From positions 27,177,475-27,241,474 of the forward strand of contig NC_054547.1 in the NCBI RefSeq assembly GCF_017654505.1: 64,000 bases of DNA. The letters are read 5' to 3'. The notes beneath the pieces were generated by a model. The model saw only the letters and a list, made by a program, of their open reading frames with translations. It was not told the origin of the DNA and ran no database searches. A program made the position numbers and the translations under genes. The stretch is from Polyodon spathula (Eukaryota; Chordata; Actinopteri; Acipenseriformes; Polyodontidae). Positions 16,515 through 29,800 of the stretch are shown here, piece after piece. Each line of letters begins with the position of its first letter. The first letter of the stretch is position 1.

Positions 16515-16750
16515 CAGGGGATACTAAATTAGACAGCTGACAATATCTTTGTCTATGGCTGTATTATTTCGTACCCCCTGTGCATTTCAGACAGTGGGGC
16601 TCCTAGAACTGTCAAACTTGTACATTATGTCTACCTGTGCCCCATTGTCACACACAAAGGGTTTGATTGCTATCGGATGTATAGAGTGAGCAGCACAGGG
16701 GATACCAAATTAGACAGCTGACAATATCTTAGTCTATGGCTGTTTTATTT
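16515..16750. repeat. Direct repeat pair (55 bp, 181 bp apart)
   Basis: 16515-16569 and 16696-16750 share cagggga, tagacagctgacaatatctt and gtctatggctgt with only about 4 differences. Could be subterminal parts of one unrecognised element or a local duplication. Confidence 0.7.
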
Positions 16751-16979
16751 GATAAAAAGGCTCATTTGTACACCGGCATCGGCACTATGCATTAGTGCTA
16801 GAGGTCCCGACAGTCCCGCGTTCGCAGCCGCCCACCGCCTGGGTGTGGATTGCCTCGCTGTGTGATGCACCTGCATGCGTTAACCGAAAACGCTGCAGTG
16901 TTGTCAGCAGTGGATCTAGTATCCACTGTGTTTCTCACGGTTAATGCATTAATTGTTTTCGCTGCGCATATCAAAGACG

Positions 16980-16981
16980 TT

Positions 16982-17027
<46 letters not shown>

Positions 17028-17045
17028 TATATATTATATATATAT
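16980..17045. repeat. (TA)n microsatellite
   Basis: AT dinucleotide run with one interruption. Confidence 0.95.
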
Positions 17046-18509
17046 GAACAGAACAGTACGTGATGGGAAAAAATCTGGTGGGACAGGATAGATTTTGACT
17101 AATTCTGACCAATGTTTTCTTGCATCATTGTGACATAGGATTACAAACTTCTACAAACCCACTTTTTGTGATATGGAAAAGGCTAGACAAACTGAACTGG
17201 AGACGGAAGTCCTTTTATCTAGCCACAATGCTGCAGTGCAAGATTATTCCCCAAACTGACCCAAAAGTTATGTCTCAACCCTGCCCTAGAGATAGTGAAG
17301 AACCACCCATTGGAAGCTAAAGGTATAGTTCAGTCTTCAAGCCCTTCCAACTCGTCTAATTTGTCTGAAAATAAAATTGTGCCAATAATCGTGACTAGTT
17401 ATTATAGATTTGGAATGTAAATGGAATGAGATCCTTTTATACACCGTTTCCACACATAGGTTCACAACAATTGTTTTATCAGCCACTGGACTATTTATCC
17501 ATAACAGTATAAAACAACAATAGATAGCCTACTTTATGAGCAACAGCCACAAGTTAAATATGTATTATGTGAATTGTTTCACCTTTAATGGAGCTATCAT
17601 AGGTTATGTTTGCAATTGTAACTTGTCACGTTCCTTTTCAATGTGTATTGAATCCTATGGAGGACTTCTTGTGAAAGTGTGCTCATAAGGTCCCTTTTCC
17701 TACTGCAAGGCACTAAGCAGCAACCACACACTCCACAAGCACTGTACAAGAGAACAGCATTATAGAGCTTTTAACATCATGAAAACTTGCTGGGGTCAGA
17801 ATTCGTATTCGGCACTACATCACACACTGCCATTCATCTTTGAAAATCTAGAGTATTAATACCAACTCAGCCTGCAAATAAACTGCTTCCAATCCACAGA
17901 CAGGCAGGAGGCAGCTGAGCACACTGAGACTAAATATATCCTTTGCTTGAGTCTATCATAATCTGCGAGTGTATGGAGGTTCCCTTTTTGTCACCTATAC
18001 ACTGTACATCTAGATTTTTTCAGTACTTATAACATTTCCAAAGGAATACATTGAGCTGCTATTTTCAAATTGAGCCAAATCTGTTCCAGTATGCCTGCAT
18101 GAAATGGCTACAGAAACTGTGGAGCCTATTTTATGAGAGAAATGGCATAGCAGTAACAGTACAAAACTGGAACTACACAATAGTTTTCATTCAGAATAGA
18201 AAGCATTCAGTTAGCTGTACACTTGCTGTTATGTCTAGTTTGCAAATGCCAGGGACACAGTCTACAAATCTGAGGGATTTGAACTATATAACAGCTGAAG
18301 GAATTGTTTAAGCCTAAATTAACTTTTGTTCAAGGAAAGTGAGAGAAAAGGTGTAATTGTAGATGCGTTGGTAATCAAGCTGATTTTGTATCAACCTCTT
18401 TTTCTGTTTTTATTTTTGTGGTCGTCCACATTTGGGGGACCACTTTTAACAGTGTTGCTATGGTTTTGTTTTTGTTTGTTTTTTCAACAGGTAAGGTTCT
18501 TACTGAGAG

Positions 18510-18515
18510 TATATA

Positions 18516-18557
<42 letters not shown>

Positions 18558-18568
18558 TCTATATATAC
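18510..18568. repeat. (TA)n microsatellite
   Basis: AT dinucleotide run. Confidence 0.95.
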
Positions 18569-19102
18569 TTCTTCTGATTAGTTTAAACTGAAAATTTATT
18601 TGTGGTACAAAGTCACGAACAGTACACTTATGATTTACAACCAGCTCCTGTATAAAACAATATCTCCATTCAGGGGCTATTTTCACAGCTGCTGTCTGCA
18701 CATTAGATTTTTTTTTTTTTGGCTGGAGCACTTCAATGTCGATATGGTTAAATCTTCTATTGGGCAACATCCTGATTACATGTGTACAATTATTCTTTAT
18801 TTTAGTTTACCAACATACACTGTCTGGATCTATGACAATCAGATTGTATAAACTGTAGTTTAAATACCAAGGTCAACATATGGTGTGAGGGGCAGACCTT
18901 TCAGGCTGAAACATTTGACCTTAAAAAGGAAGTCAACAGAGCTCTAGTTTTATGTTCAATAAATGACTTGTCATTACTGCCATGCGCTAATGTAAAATAA
19001 ATAATAAACAATATTGAGAGATGTTCAAAACTAACAGTAATTAAAAAACGACCTCCTTTTGTTACTATTTCTGTACAAAACTTGGCCATATCTTTAAAAA
19101 AA

Positions 19103-19103
19103 A

Positions 19104-19167
<64 letters not shown>

Positions 19168-19168
19168 T
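19103..19168. repeat. (ATT)n microsatellite
   Basis: About 22 units, bordered by inverted tctttaaa / tttaaaga. Confidence 0.95.
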
Positions 19169-19779
19169 TAAAGATGCAATCCTTGTAGAATCTGATGAAT
19201 TATACAGATTCAGACGGCTTTTGCATTTTTTTAATAACATTTTCCTTGCATGTACAGTACATATAATATTAAAATGATTCAACTTACAAGTGTGTATGTC
19301 GGGTGGATGATGAGTGAGAAGGTTGGCTTTGAGATACCCAAGGACACACACGCAGAAAATCCTTACTGTTTTTTGCATCAGTATGTTGGTCAACGCTTAC
19401 TATTTGTAACGTGACTGCATCTAGACATTTGTATGCTTCAATTTCTGTGTGTAGATGGGATATTTCATTCGATGCATTCAGTGCCAAACTGGCATGTTGT
19501 GTGAGCTCACACAGGGTAGTGCCGCGGGCGCAACTCGTAAAAGACGTCATTATTATAGCCGATCACATGATAATGTTGAAAAATGTAGGTACTAAAACGA
19601 AGTGTATTTCATAAAAAATATTTTCTAACCCTAAAGCAAAGGTTCGTGGGGTATTAATGTCACGTGGTAGGGTTGTTGAGGGTCAATGAAGCACTAAGTA
19701 AATTACAAGTAGCACACGCAGCATTACCTTGTGGGAGCTGCCCTGTGGAAGCCTTCATCCTGCAGCGATATACTCTTCC

Positions 19780-19935
19780 CTGTTGTACGTGCAGGGAGGA
19801 AATGACGTTTTTGTCGTAAGTCTCCTTTGCAGTAAAAGGACTGCACGGAGTGTGAGAAGGTAGTCTTGCTGTTGGAAGTTGAGCGGTTCATATTGGCTTG
19901 GTGGGGATTGAAAGCCAAAGAAGACGACTTAGGTA
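19780..19935 (+). promoter_or_regulatory. tfrc: Candidate tfrc promoter and non-coding exon 1
   Basis: CpG frequency rises at about 19.40-19.93 kb. It holds a CRE-like gacgtcat at about 19545, a second one in ggaaatgacgtt at about 19798-19809, and a weak TATA-like gtaaaagg about 25 bp further on; a possible exon ends at a gtaata donor near 19932. Mammalian TFRC promoters also carry a CRE/AP1-like element about 70 bp upstream of the start site. Intron 1 would be about 3.8 kb. The 20.45-20.60 kb stretch is an alternative. Confidence 0.3.
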
Positions 19936-22900
19936 ATAAACAAAACTACATTCGGGTTGCCTAGATTGGATTTTGGATTTTTTTTTTTTTTCTAGAAAAA
20001 AGAGCATTTTCATTTACAGTACTGCATCACCATGCTGGTTGCATCTGTGTCTTAATAGTTGTAAAATAGGACATGCAGCAGCGTTATAATCGGCATGGTG
20101 GGATGTATTTAATTCGGTGCATGCAGTAATTATGAGCACGTATGAGTTGACAAGCCCACTTAGTTTATTTTTTTGTGTGTTTAGGAAATTCACTGTGGTG
20201 TGTATTTATCTGTATGCTGTACAAAATACCGTCATCGCATACAATTTTGGTGCACCATACAAAGGTAGCTACGGTACTGCAGTCAATGTAGAAATAAGAA
20301 ATACGGAGTTTGAACACCAAGGAAAATAGGCTTAACTAAAATAATAATACAATAACGTGATACGTTATTTCGTTATTGTAGTTAAATTAGCTGTATCTTA
20401 ATAATCAACATGTGCTTTTTATTCATTAAAGCCGTAACAAAACGCCGGTTACTTAGGCACATGGCTGCTGCTAGATTTGGCCTGTGAGCAGGAAGTACAT
20501 CGCATGGGGAGGCGCTGTCATTGACCTTGACAATAAAACTACAGGCGGCAGTTTGCAGACTGCACAATCTGATCTTCAAGCTGTATGTTTTGTTCTTTAA
20601 AACATGTACAGTGATACCGTTTGTGTATTTTTCAGAACAGATAGAAAGTAGTTTTGTAAAGGACGTTTGCTATGGTTGTATACTGTTATTTAACACGTGT
20701 TCCTTTGCCCTTGATTTCTGACATCCTTGACCTTATGATATGGCCGCCTCATGTAATGATTAAGTTGTTTCAGCGCAGCAGTTCTTCATGATCTTGACAT
20801 TATTACTTTTGCAAAAATCTTCGGTGCAGTTAGGGAACATGGTGTACTTTTTGTTTATTATTATTTTAAATATAACGCATCAAACAATTAGACAATATTA
20901 ATTTCAATTAGTACGTGCATCTTTAATGATATTGTAAAAATATGTTTCATGTAGCACCTGTGCATTATGTTGGTAGCACATTTAATTAGCTGTTATTTAG
21001 GCTTATTTTTTATTGAAGATAGGGTTTTTACTAGTAGACTGCGTCATTTAGATGTTTGAAAAACGATACTGGGCCAAGCCCTTGAACAGTGACAAGTCCT
21101 TGTCTATAAATGTACCCTACCTTAAGGGAACACATATTTACAGTGTAATAAGTAAACTTATTGTAAGTTTAATTGGATTACTGATTTATTTAAATAATTG
21201 TGCTTTAATTGAGCTAAAAATAAAATACCTGAATTGGTTCTAGAGGCATCTAATGTGACTCTCACATGATTTGTAACAATCTTGGGAGAAAGATCTAGAG
21301 CTTTGTGGTGAGGATCAAAACTCTGCCTGTAGTGAAGCATAAAATAATATTTAATTTTAAAGCAAAACATCTTCTAAATGATTAAGTGTTTTTTTTTTTT
21401 TTTTTTTGAATGGTAGTAACATATTTTTCCGAATAGGTAAGGCAGGAGAATACATGTGATTCTGGTGGCAAGTTGACAGTGGTGTAAAAATGCAGTGGGT
21501 AATGTGTGTATATATAACATTGGTTTATTTATAATTATAGTTGCATTTGTTTTCCAAAATATCTGGCTCCTTGAGGAACATGTAATTGCATATTTTTTTC
21601 ATATAATTTTACAAATAACTAAAATCCTTTTCTCGGCAGCCTCTTTGCCCCTGTCCTCAACCCCCATTCAGGCACACTGCCAGATTCAGTAGATCAGTGT
21701 GTGCACCTGTTTCTGTCATTGTGTCTTTAACAGTACTGCAAATGTCCTTTCCAATGTGAACTGGACCACTTGACTGAAATCATATGTAAGAAGAGTCCAT
21801 TCATATGATAAAAAGATTCTGGAAATTTCCTATTATGTATTATATAGCTCTGATTGATTAAACTCTGCATGGACATGGCAGGTGTTTGTTTTTTTTGTTG
21901 TCTTTTTTTTTTTTTTTCCCCCTATAGCACAGCAACCTTCAAACTGCATAGTCAAAGGGGCAGCCTGTAAGGTGAACAAAAAATAATTATGTTTTGTTAA
22001 ACAAATATTGTATCTGTTGAGCTGCCCCAGATACATTTACAATATCTAATTAAGTTACATGGGAGTCTGGGAGTAGCTGAAACTGAAGCAATATTACAAA
22101 TGACAAACATATGAGGAAGTACCAATGTAATGACCCTTTGACTGTGTAGTGATGCTTTATTTGCATGAGTATAACCCATTGGGGGGAAAAATACCCTTTT
22201 GTGTGTTGAGCAGTTGCTAGATTTTTATTTGGTCTGAAATGCGCACTGTCATATTGTGTTAAGATGGAATCAGTGTATCGTGCCAATGCAAGGCAGGTGT
22301 GGTCTGATCTACAAAGGCCGTTGCATCATTGATAGTGGCACTTCTGTTAAGAAAGAATGTATGATGCAGTGCTACAATATGGCTTCCTTCTATCTGAAAC
22401 AGACATGTGGTCTGTCGAGTTTCAACGCAGACATCAGGCCTGCCATTCATTTTATTGAACAGGCATTATTATCTAAAGATAACTTGGCTCTTTGAATCCA
22501 GTTTTTGTCTTTCTTTTCAGTAGCTTGTTAGTGCAGTGTCCAGATGCACAGTGCTGTGCCATGTGGTCACAAATTTGCTGCCAGGGCCTTTATTCTCCTT
22601 AAAGGAACAGAAGCCTGTCTTTTGTGTGTACACCACATTTATTCTATACTTGTTCAGTATTCATCGTTATAGGAATGAAGTTTAATATAAATGTAGTTCA
22701 GTTTATTCTGCTTTCAGCTGGACTTGCAAATTACCTTTCATCTTGTTATGTGTTTAGAACAGGTTTGGGTGAGACAGTAAGGTGTCAGGTTATTTCCTTG
22801 TTTGAAATTTTTATGTAAATAACTTCCTGTTAAACTGCCACACACTTTTTTTTTTCTGCTGAAATTTACCAGTAGTATGATCTTCCTGGTGATAAAGCAG

Positions 22901-23627
22901 CAGTTCTAATAGTTCTTTGTAATCATTTCTCTCTCTTGCCAAAATCAGGCTTCCTCTTCAGTGCAGAGTTACATCTTACAGTAGTTGTATGAATGGGCTC
23001 AAGTAAAGTAAATTATAAAATATATTGATAGTGTCCTAGTTTTAATACTTGGCAGGTGGACTCTTTGGGCGTGTCATCTAGCTGCTCACAAATGTCTTTA
23101 CTTTTTTTAAATTGTACAATCCTGTTTTATCAATGGTTTTGTCATTACTTAAGAATTCTGATGCTGCTACAAGAGTTGCAGAACATTATGACCTGTGTTC
23201 CTACCTGCTACCAATCTGACCTACGGATTTAATGCAACCCTGCTTGTGACTTGGTCTAATAGAAGCTGTAGCTGGAGAGGTCGTTCATACAGGTTGATCT
23301 TGTTATGCTAAAAACCTTTTATTTTTATTTTAGGTTGTGAATTACATAAAATAGAAGCTCACTATTGAACTAAATTATAGACAAAATGTTTACTTCGAGT
23401 CAGGTTGCTTTGTGTAGTTTATTTTTTTGTGTGCAAAAGGAGTCCAGCAGTTGTTCGCATGGAGGTTTAGCAAGCAAACCAAACTCTGTTATTTTGCTAA
23501 ATGGATCTAGACCGCCTGTTTAGGTGGACTCGGTATGGTGTTTCACACTTAACATCAAACGTACCGTACTGAGTGCGGTTCAAAGTCTAAATGGACCCAT
23601 GTGAATACAGCTGTAATATTACTGCTG

Positions 23628-23660
<33 letters not shown>

Positions 23661-23718
23661 TGTCTGTGTTTTCTTTTTTTTAATTTACTCAAACTATAGC
23701 ATCTTTCTTTTCTTTTAG
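19936..23718 (+). other. tfrc: Probable tfrc intron 1
   Basis: Lies between the candidate exon 1 and the ATG exon. No coding exon or clear element recognised; several poly-T tracts. Extent depends on the unproven exon 1. Confidence 0.35.
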
Positions 23719-23754
23719 ACCCTGTAATTTTGTTATCTTCCCAGAAGTTTTATA

Positions 23755-23787
23755 ATGGATACAGCACGATCAACCATATCCAATTTG
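23755..23787 (+). CDS. tfrc: tfrc exon 2 coding part (start codon, residues 1-11)
   Basis: Reads [11 protein letters not shown], matching the human MDQARSAFSNL start. Donor gtaagt begins at 23788, phase 0. The exon's acceptor is either the ag ending at 23718 (after a T/C tract) or the one ending at 23744; both leave a short non-coding lead before the ATG, so an upstream non-coding exon 1 is implied. Confidence 0.9.
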
Positions 23788-24732
23788 GTAAGTTCTTTTA
23801 ATATGTTATTTTATGTACAGTAAATGCACACTGTGTCATGTAAATAAGCCTTGGTGAAGAATAATAATTTTATTGTCATTGTTGTGAGTTGGGTGTTTCT
23901 GAGTATCGGTCTTGCTAATATCAAGAAATATTGTGTATCGGCTGTGTTTTGCTATTATGGTACCAATTTGTATACTTTTTCTGATAATAGGTCTTTCCAG
24001 AACTTATGTAGGGTTGCCACGATATCAAAATTACATTTTTTGATTATTGAATCATTTTATTTCTGTTATTTTATAGAAATTTACAGTATTTAAATTAGTT
24101 CAACTTTTTGTATTACAAATGGCAATAAAAAGTTATTTTAATTAATATAACGCATGTTTATTTTGGTAAGGCTGAAGATAATTTACTATAAATTTAAAGT
24201 TACCAGATAGAAGAATTCACTGTTTTGAAGCATTTTAAATCAAGTAATTATTTATTTAGAAACTTACGAACCTACTGTTTAATATTTCCTGATGTGGATT
24301 ATGACTAGATCATTTCCCTTTATCGCGATTATCAAATTGTAAAATTGTCATTGTATTCTACAGTATTTAAAAATTTAATACGAGAAGTAGAATCGCAGCA
24401 ATACAATATTGTAAATGTTTTAGTAAACGATAATTGCAGTAACCCTACTTTTATGTTATAGGCTTATGTAAATAGACCAGTGTAATAGCTTGTCTGTTTG
24501 TTGATATTAGAAGGAGTATACGGTAATGGCATCTGTCTTTGGGAATACAGGTAGGTTCTGAGACATCTTGAAAAGCCTTTTTGAGAGAGACTTTTAAATG
24601 TAGAAGTGTCAAAACTTGGTAGGATGTTAAAAACAAAAAGAAAAATTACAAGTATGTTATTTAAATAGTTGGAGTAACACGTGGGGACGTGTACGCTATA
24701 TTTTTCGGAACCCTGCTACTTACTATTTCATG

Positions 24733-24768
<36 letters not shown>

Positions 24769-26830
24769 CCATTTTTTTTTATTGGCTCACAACATTGTGT
24801 TCTTTTGTCTTTTCTCGTTCTAGTTCCGCGGGGAACCAAGCACATATACCCGCTTCAGCCTAGCCGAGCATATGGAAGGTGACAATAGCCAAGTGGAGAT
24901 GAAACTGTCAAATTCTGAGATGGACGATGAGGTTGGAAACTCTATGGGAGATCACAGGGACCCTCGCATTATGAAGCCAAAGCACAGCCCCAAAAACATC
25001 TGCTTTGTGATTGTTTGTACTCTGCTCATTTTCTTAATAGGTAACTGGGTTAGCCAATCAATTAAATAATTGTAAAATATTAATTTAAATCAATATTTAT
25101 TTTATATGGGTACTGTACTTTCACCATACTATAGGAGTAGGATTTAACCCAAGGTTTTCTTTCTCTTTGGCCATTGCACAATGTCTTTCAACTTTAGGGG
25201 TTCATTCCTCTGAACAGTATGTGTTGTTCCACAGCACTATAAAAATAAAAGTTGTACTAGGCTTACTAAAGTTATGGTGAAAAGTGTATAGTACATTTAT
25301 AATTTTCAATAAAATGGTAGCCCTATGCATACTGTGGGCAGACATCTACAATGCAGTGACCCTGCATTTGAAAGTCACCACAAAATTCAGTTTGATTCAT
25401 GATTTGGCACCACAGATGCACTGAAAAACCCAGAAATGGAATTTGGTACAAAATTAATAAATAAGGAGAGAGTCTTTTCTTTAAAAATACATTTTAAAAA
25501 ATGATGGCAATACATCTTAATGACACATTTTTTTCATTTTCTTCTTTCATGCCAGGCTTTCTTATTGGTTATTTGTCGTATCGCGGGCGAATGCCAACAA
25601 AAGAGCAGAGCTGTTCCAATGCGGACAGCGTTCCTTGTGGCACCGCTGAGGAACTAAGTGAGGATGATAGTGATACTACTGTGGAAGCCACTCCTTTCCT
25701 GGAGTGGAAACAGCTGAAAGAACTACTCAGAGAGAAGTTTTTACTGTCAAGTTTTGAATCCCGCATCAAGTGAGTTGCTGTAATTCCATTGTTATCTTTA
25801 ACCCGGTCCATTTATTCAGCGCTTGTCAGGCGCGTCAGTCCAATTTATTTTCACATGCGCTGTTTATTTTACACACGCTGTTTTAAATTTATTTTTCAGA
25901 GTAACAGGTTTTAAAAGGCACTGAACCGCAAAAAGACACTCAATACTGCATCTCCAGCCAAGCCCCATCCCTTGTATTTTTCACATACCTCTTTATAGAA
26001 GTGCATATTGATAAATCCTCTCCTGGTCACTCGTTTTAGCACCAAACTCCTCAATAATGCGATCCAAGTCATTATTTTGTAACTATAACCTCTCAAAAAA
26101 GCTCTGCAAATATCTGATATTCTTTGAGGGCTGGATGCGGAAGCCGCAATCTCCTTTGTTTGTGTCCGTCTTATCTCTGGCGCAGCTGCTAGCTCTATTG
26201 CTCAGATACGCCCCTTTTTTTCCGGCTTCATTCGGCTCCTGTCGGTCTCACTCGGCCATTGAAAGGTTGTCTCATTTTTTTCCGGATAAAAAATGACTAG
26301 AGACCTGTGCTTTACGTCTTTTTGATGATGTCGGACAGGAAAGGGAAATTGTAATGTTTGACCTGGTCAGACATTTGTATAGACTACTACTTCTGCTATT
26401 TTATCAATTTACTTGTAGTTTTAGAACTGACAAGTGGCACTTCATTAACAGCTTAACCCAGAATGTGCACTGCACATTATTTTGCTTCTCTTTTATTGCT
26501 TTCTTTGCATTTAAGTACTGTAACATTTTCTTGTTGTCTCGTGTTTTGGTTTGAAAAAGAAAGCAATGCATTTTGTTAGCATTCTGTTCTGATTTATTTC
26601 TCTCTCATTCAAGGGACTTTTCTGTAAACCGTGAGGCTGGTTCTGAAGGTGATCAAACTCTTGCTTTGACTGTGTATAACGAATTCAAAAGCTTTGGGCT
26701 GCATAGTGTCTGGAATGATGAACACTATGTGAAGCTTCAGTCCCTTGGCAGGTCAGTATGAATGGTGTTTTCAGTTACTTTGCATATACAAGGTATAATT
26801 CCAGTGGTGAAGCTAATATTACTGTACATA

Positions 26831-26874
<44 letters not shown>

Positions 26875-29800
26875 AAAAATCAGGGGTGAGGTATACTTAA
26901 GAACGCTTTCAAAAAAGCAAATAATCACATGAACTATGCCTTTTACTGATGTGCATATGTTAAATACATCGTTGCATGTTCACCAAGTTCATTTTGTTTG
27001 TTTTGACATGATAAAACCCTACAGTGACATAACTATTTATTTTTTCATTTTTTCAGTACTCCAAACAGAGTAACACTTTTGGGTTCCGGAACAACTGAAG
27101 TTTTTGAAAGTCAAAAGGGTTACCTGGCTTACAGTGCTGCAGGCCAAGCTACGGTAAACACACATAGTTATTAAGTGCTTGTCTTGACAACTGTACAATG
27201 TTTTTGAGTATTTAAAAAAACCTTAAGTAAAAAAACTAAAACAAAAACACAAACAAAAAACTGTTTGTTTTTTTTCGTCTTGAAATTGTTTTGAGAATGT
27301 TTGTACATTCACAACTTGCAAATATAAGCTGCTATACATGCATTTGCTTTCTGTAGGAATGTTTTTAAAGTCCAACATGGCTAGTTTATTAGCCTATTGC
27401 TTGATTCCATTAAGTTGTGAACAAAAATATCAGTTGACAAATTCGCACTCTAACTACCCCTGGCTTTATGAATCTTGGCTGCTTCATCACAATTATTCCC
27501 ACTGCCTCAGAAAAAAAAGTTATGCCATGATGTTTTGCCCCTACACACATTAAATCAGTAACTTCACCCTTCTTTTGTTTGATGCATTTCCACCCCTCTG
27601 CCTCTCCCATTTCCACCCTTGTAGATACCCCTTGAACCAACATATTATTTTACCTCTTCTAGTTGGCCCCTCACACAAGTGAGTTTAAGGCAAATTATTA
27701 TATAACATGACTAAGAAATTCATTGTATTTCAGATTTCTACTTTGTTCCATATTTGTTTGTAACTTGATTGACCCAAGTTGCTTGACCACTGTCTTTATT
27801 TTACCTTTAATACATTCTATGCTGAAATGTCAATTAATGTTTATTTATCCCTTTTGCAGGGTAAATTGGTTTATGCTAATTATGGAAGGGAAGAAGATTT
27901 TAAAAACTTAGCATCTATGAATATTGGTGTGAATGGCAGTGTTGTCATTGTTCGGGGTGGAAAAATATGCTTTGCCGCTAAGGTGAGTTTACTTGTAATA
28001 TGTGCAATTCATGTAATAACTGATGTACTGTAAAATGTGGTCGATGTACACATCATGTTGGTGTTCATGAAATTGTGTTACTACCAAAAGGATTTTGTAG
28101 ATGACTGTTCTATGATTTCTTAGTTAAGTTCCATGAGTGGTGTTGTCCAGTAAAAAGTAAAATTCTCTGCAAAGTTTAAACCTCTCCTAATTTCAGTGAT
28201 ACTGACAACACCCATTTGAGCTAAAAGTAAAGATGCATTTCCCCTAACATTATGCTCTTGGGGGAGGGGGAGAAAGCATTTTTCACAAATGTAGTTGGTA
28301 TTGGGACTTGAACTGACCCATAACTGTTATTTATTCCTATCTTAGGTTGCCAATGCCCAGAAAGTGAAAGCAGCTGCAGTTTTGATCTACCTAGACCCTG
28401 CTGACTATGACAACATGCCTGAGAATACAGAAGTGTTTGGTCATGTGAGTGCATGTTCATTATAGAGAAATATATAGGTCAGAATATGTTATCATATATC
28501 TCAACTAATGAGACATATTATTGTGTGAAGTAATATTTTCTGACCTGTTTGATATTTTATATATTCTATGTTTCTTAAACTGTACAAAAGTTAATAACAT
28601 TTACAAACAAATTGTCACCGTTACTCTTGCTACAAGCAAAGTACAACGGAGAAGAAAATAATTCAAAATAAAAACATTGTTCAGTCTAACCCAATTTTTA
28701 AGATGAAATTTAACCCTTTGTGATCCTATGTCAGACCAGGTCCGACATTACAATTTTCCCCTTCCAATTTGACGTCTTTTTGATCAAAAAGATGTCAAGC
28801 ACAGGTCTCTAGTTGTTTTTTCTCTGGAAAAAGCTGAGAACCATTCAATGTCAGAGTGAGACCGATACGAGCAATACACGTAACCCCTGCACCACAGAGA
28901 TAACACGGACACAAACAAAGAAGATGGCTGCTTTCGCATTCAGCGCTCAAAGAATATCACAGACTTTTGCAGAGCTTTTTGAGATGTTATAGTAATAAAA
29001 TATTGATTGCATTATTGAGGAGTTTGTTGATAAAATGAGTGATTAGGAGAGGATTTATCAGTATGCATGACTGAAGAGGTATGTGAAAAATACAGCGAAC
29101 AAGGGGTGGGGCTTTTGAAATTGAAACGGCGCATGTAAAATAAACAGTGTGTGTGAAAATAAACTGGACCTGACGCGCCTGACCAGCGCTGAATAAATGG
29201 ACAGCTAATGGTTAAAAGGCATTTGCCCAAGTCTTATTCAGGTATCATCTGGTGTTGCCTTGTTTCTCCCACTGAACGCAACGAAGGCAATGAGGTTTAC
29301 ATCAAACCCTTGTTTTTAAAAGAGCAAGAAAATGAAATTGCATTTCCTTAGTCTTATGTTATTGGACTGAACCTTGTTCTCATCTTTATTTAGAATGTAT
29401 TATTTTTTCTTGCTATACTCTGCCTTCTGTAGCGAGAGTGTTGGTGAGCAAACGATCAAGGAGCTCTTTAATTTCTTTGACAGGTTCATTTGGGCACTGG
29501 TGACCCATATACCCCAGGATTTCCTTCATTTAACCACACTCAGTTCCCTCCTGCACGATCCTCAGGGCTTCCCAGTATCCCAGCTCAGACCATCACAACA
29601 AATTCAGCTCGTCGGCTGATGAGGTAATGCTGCATTTCTTCACATTTTCTTTGTAGTGTTTAAAGTGGTACTGTGCCCCTTTTCTACAAAACTCCACCTC
29701 CTATAAATAGAGATGTGCCAACAGTATTATCTTTAAAAAATTTGAAGTAGGTATTAATTATTTGGAACGTAAAATAATGTGGTCCCTCAGTGTCCTTTTG

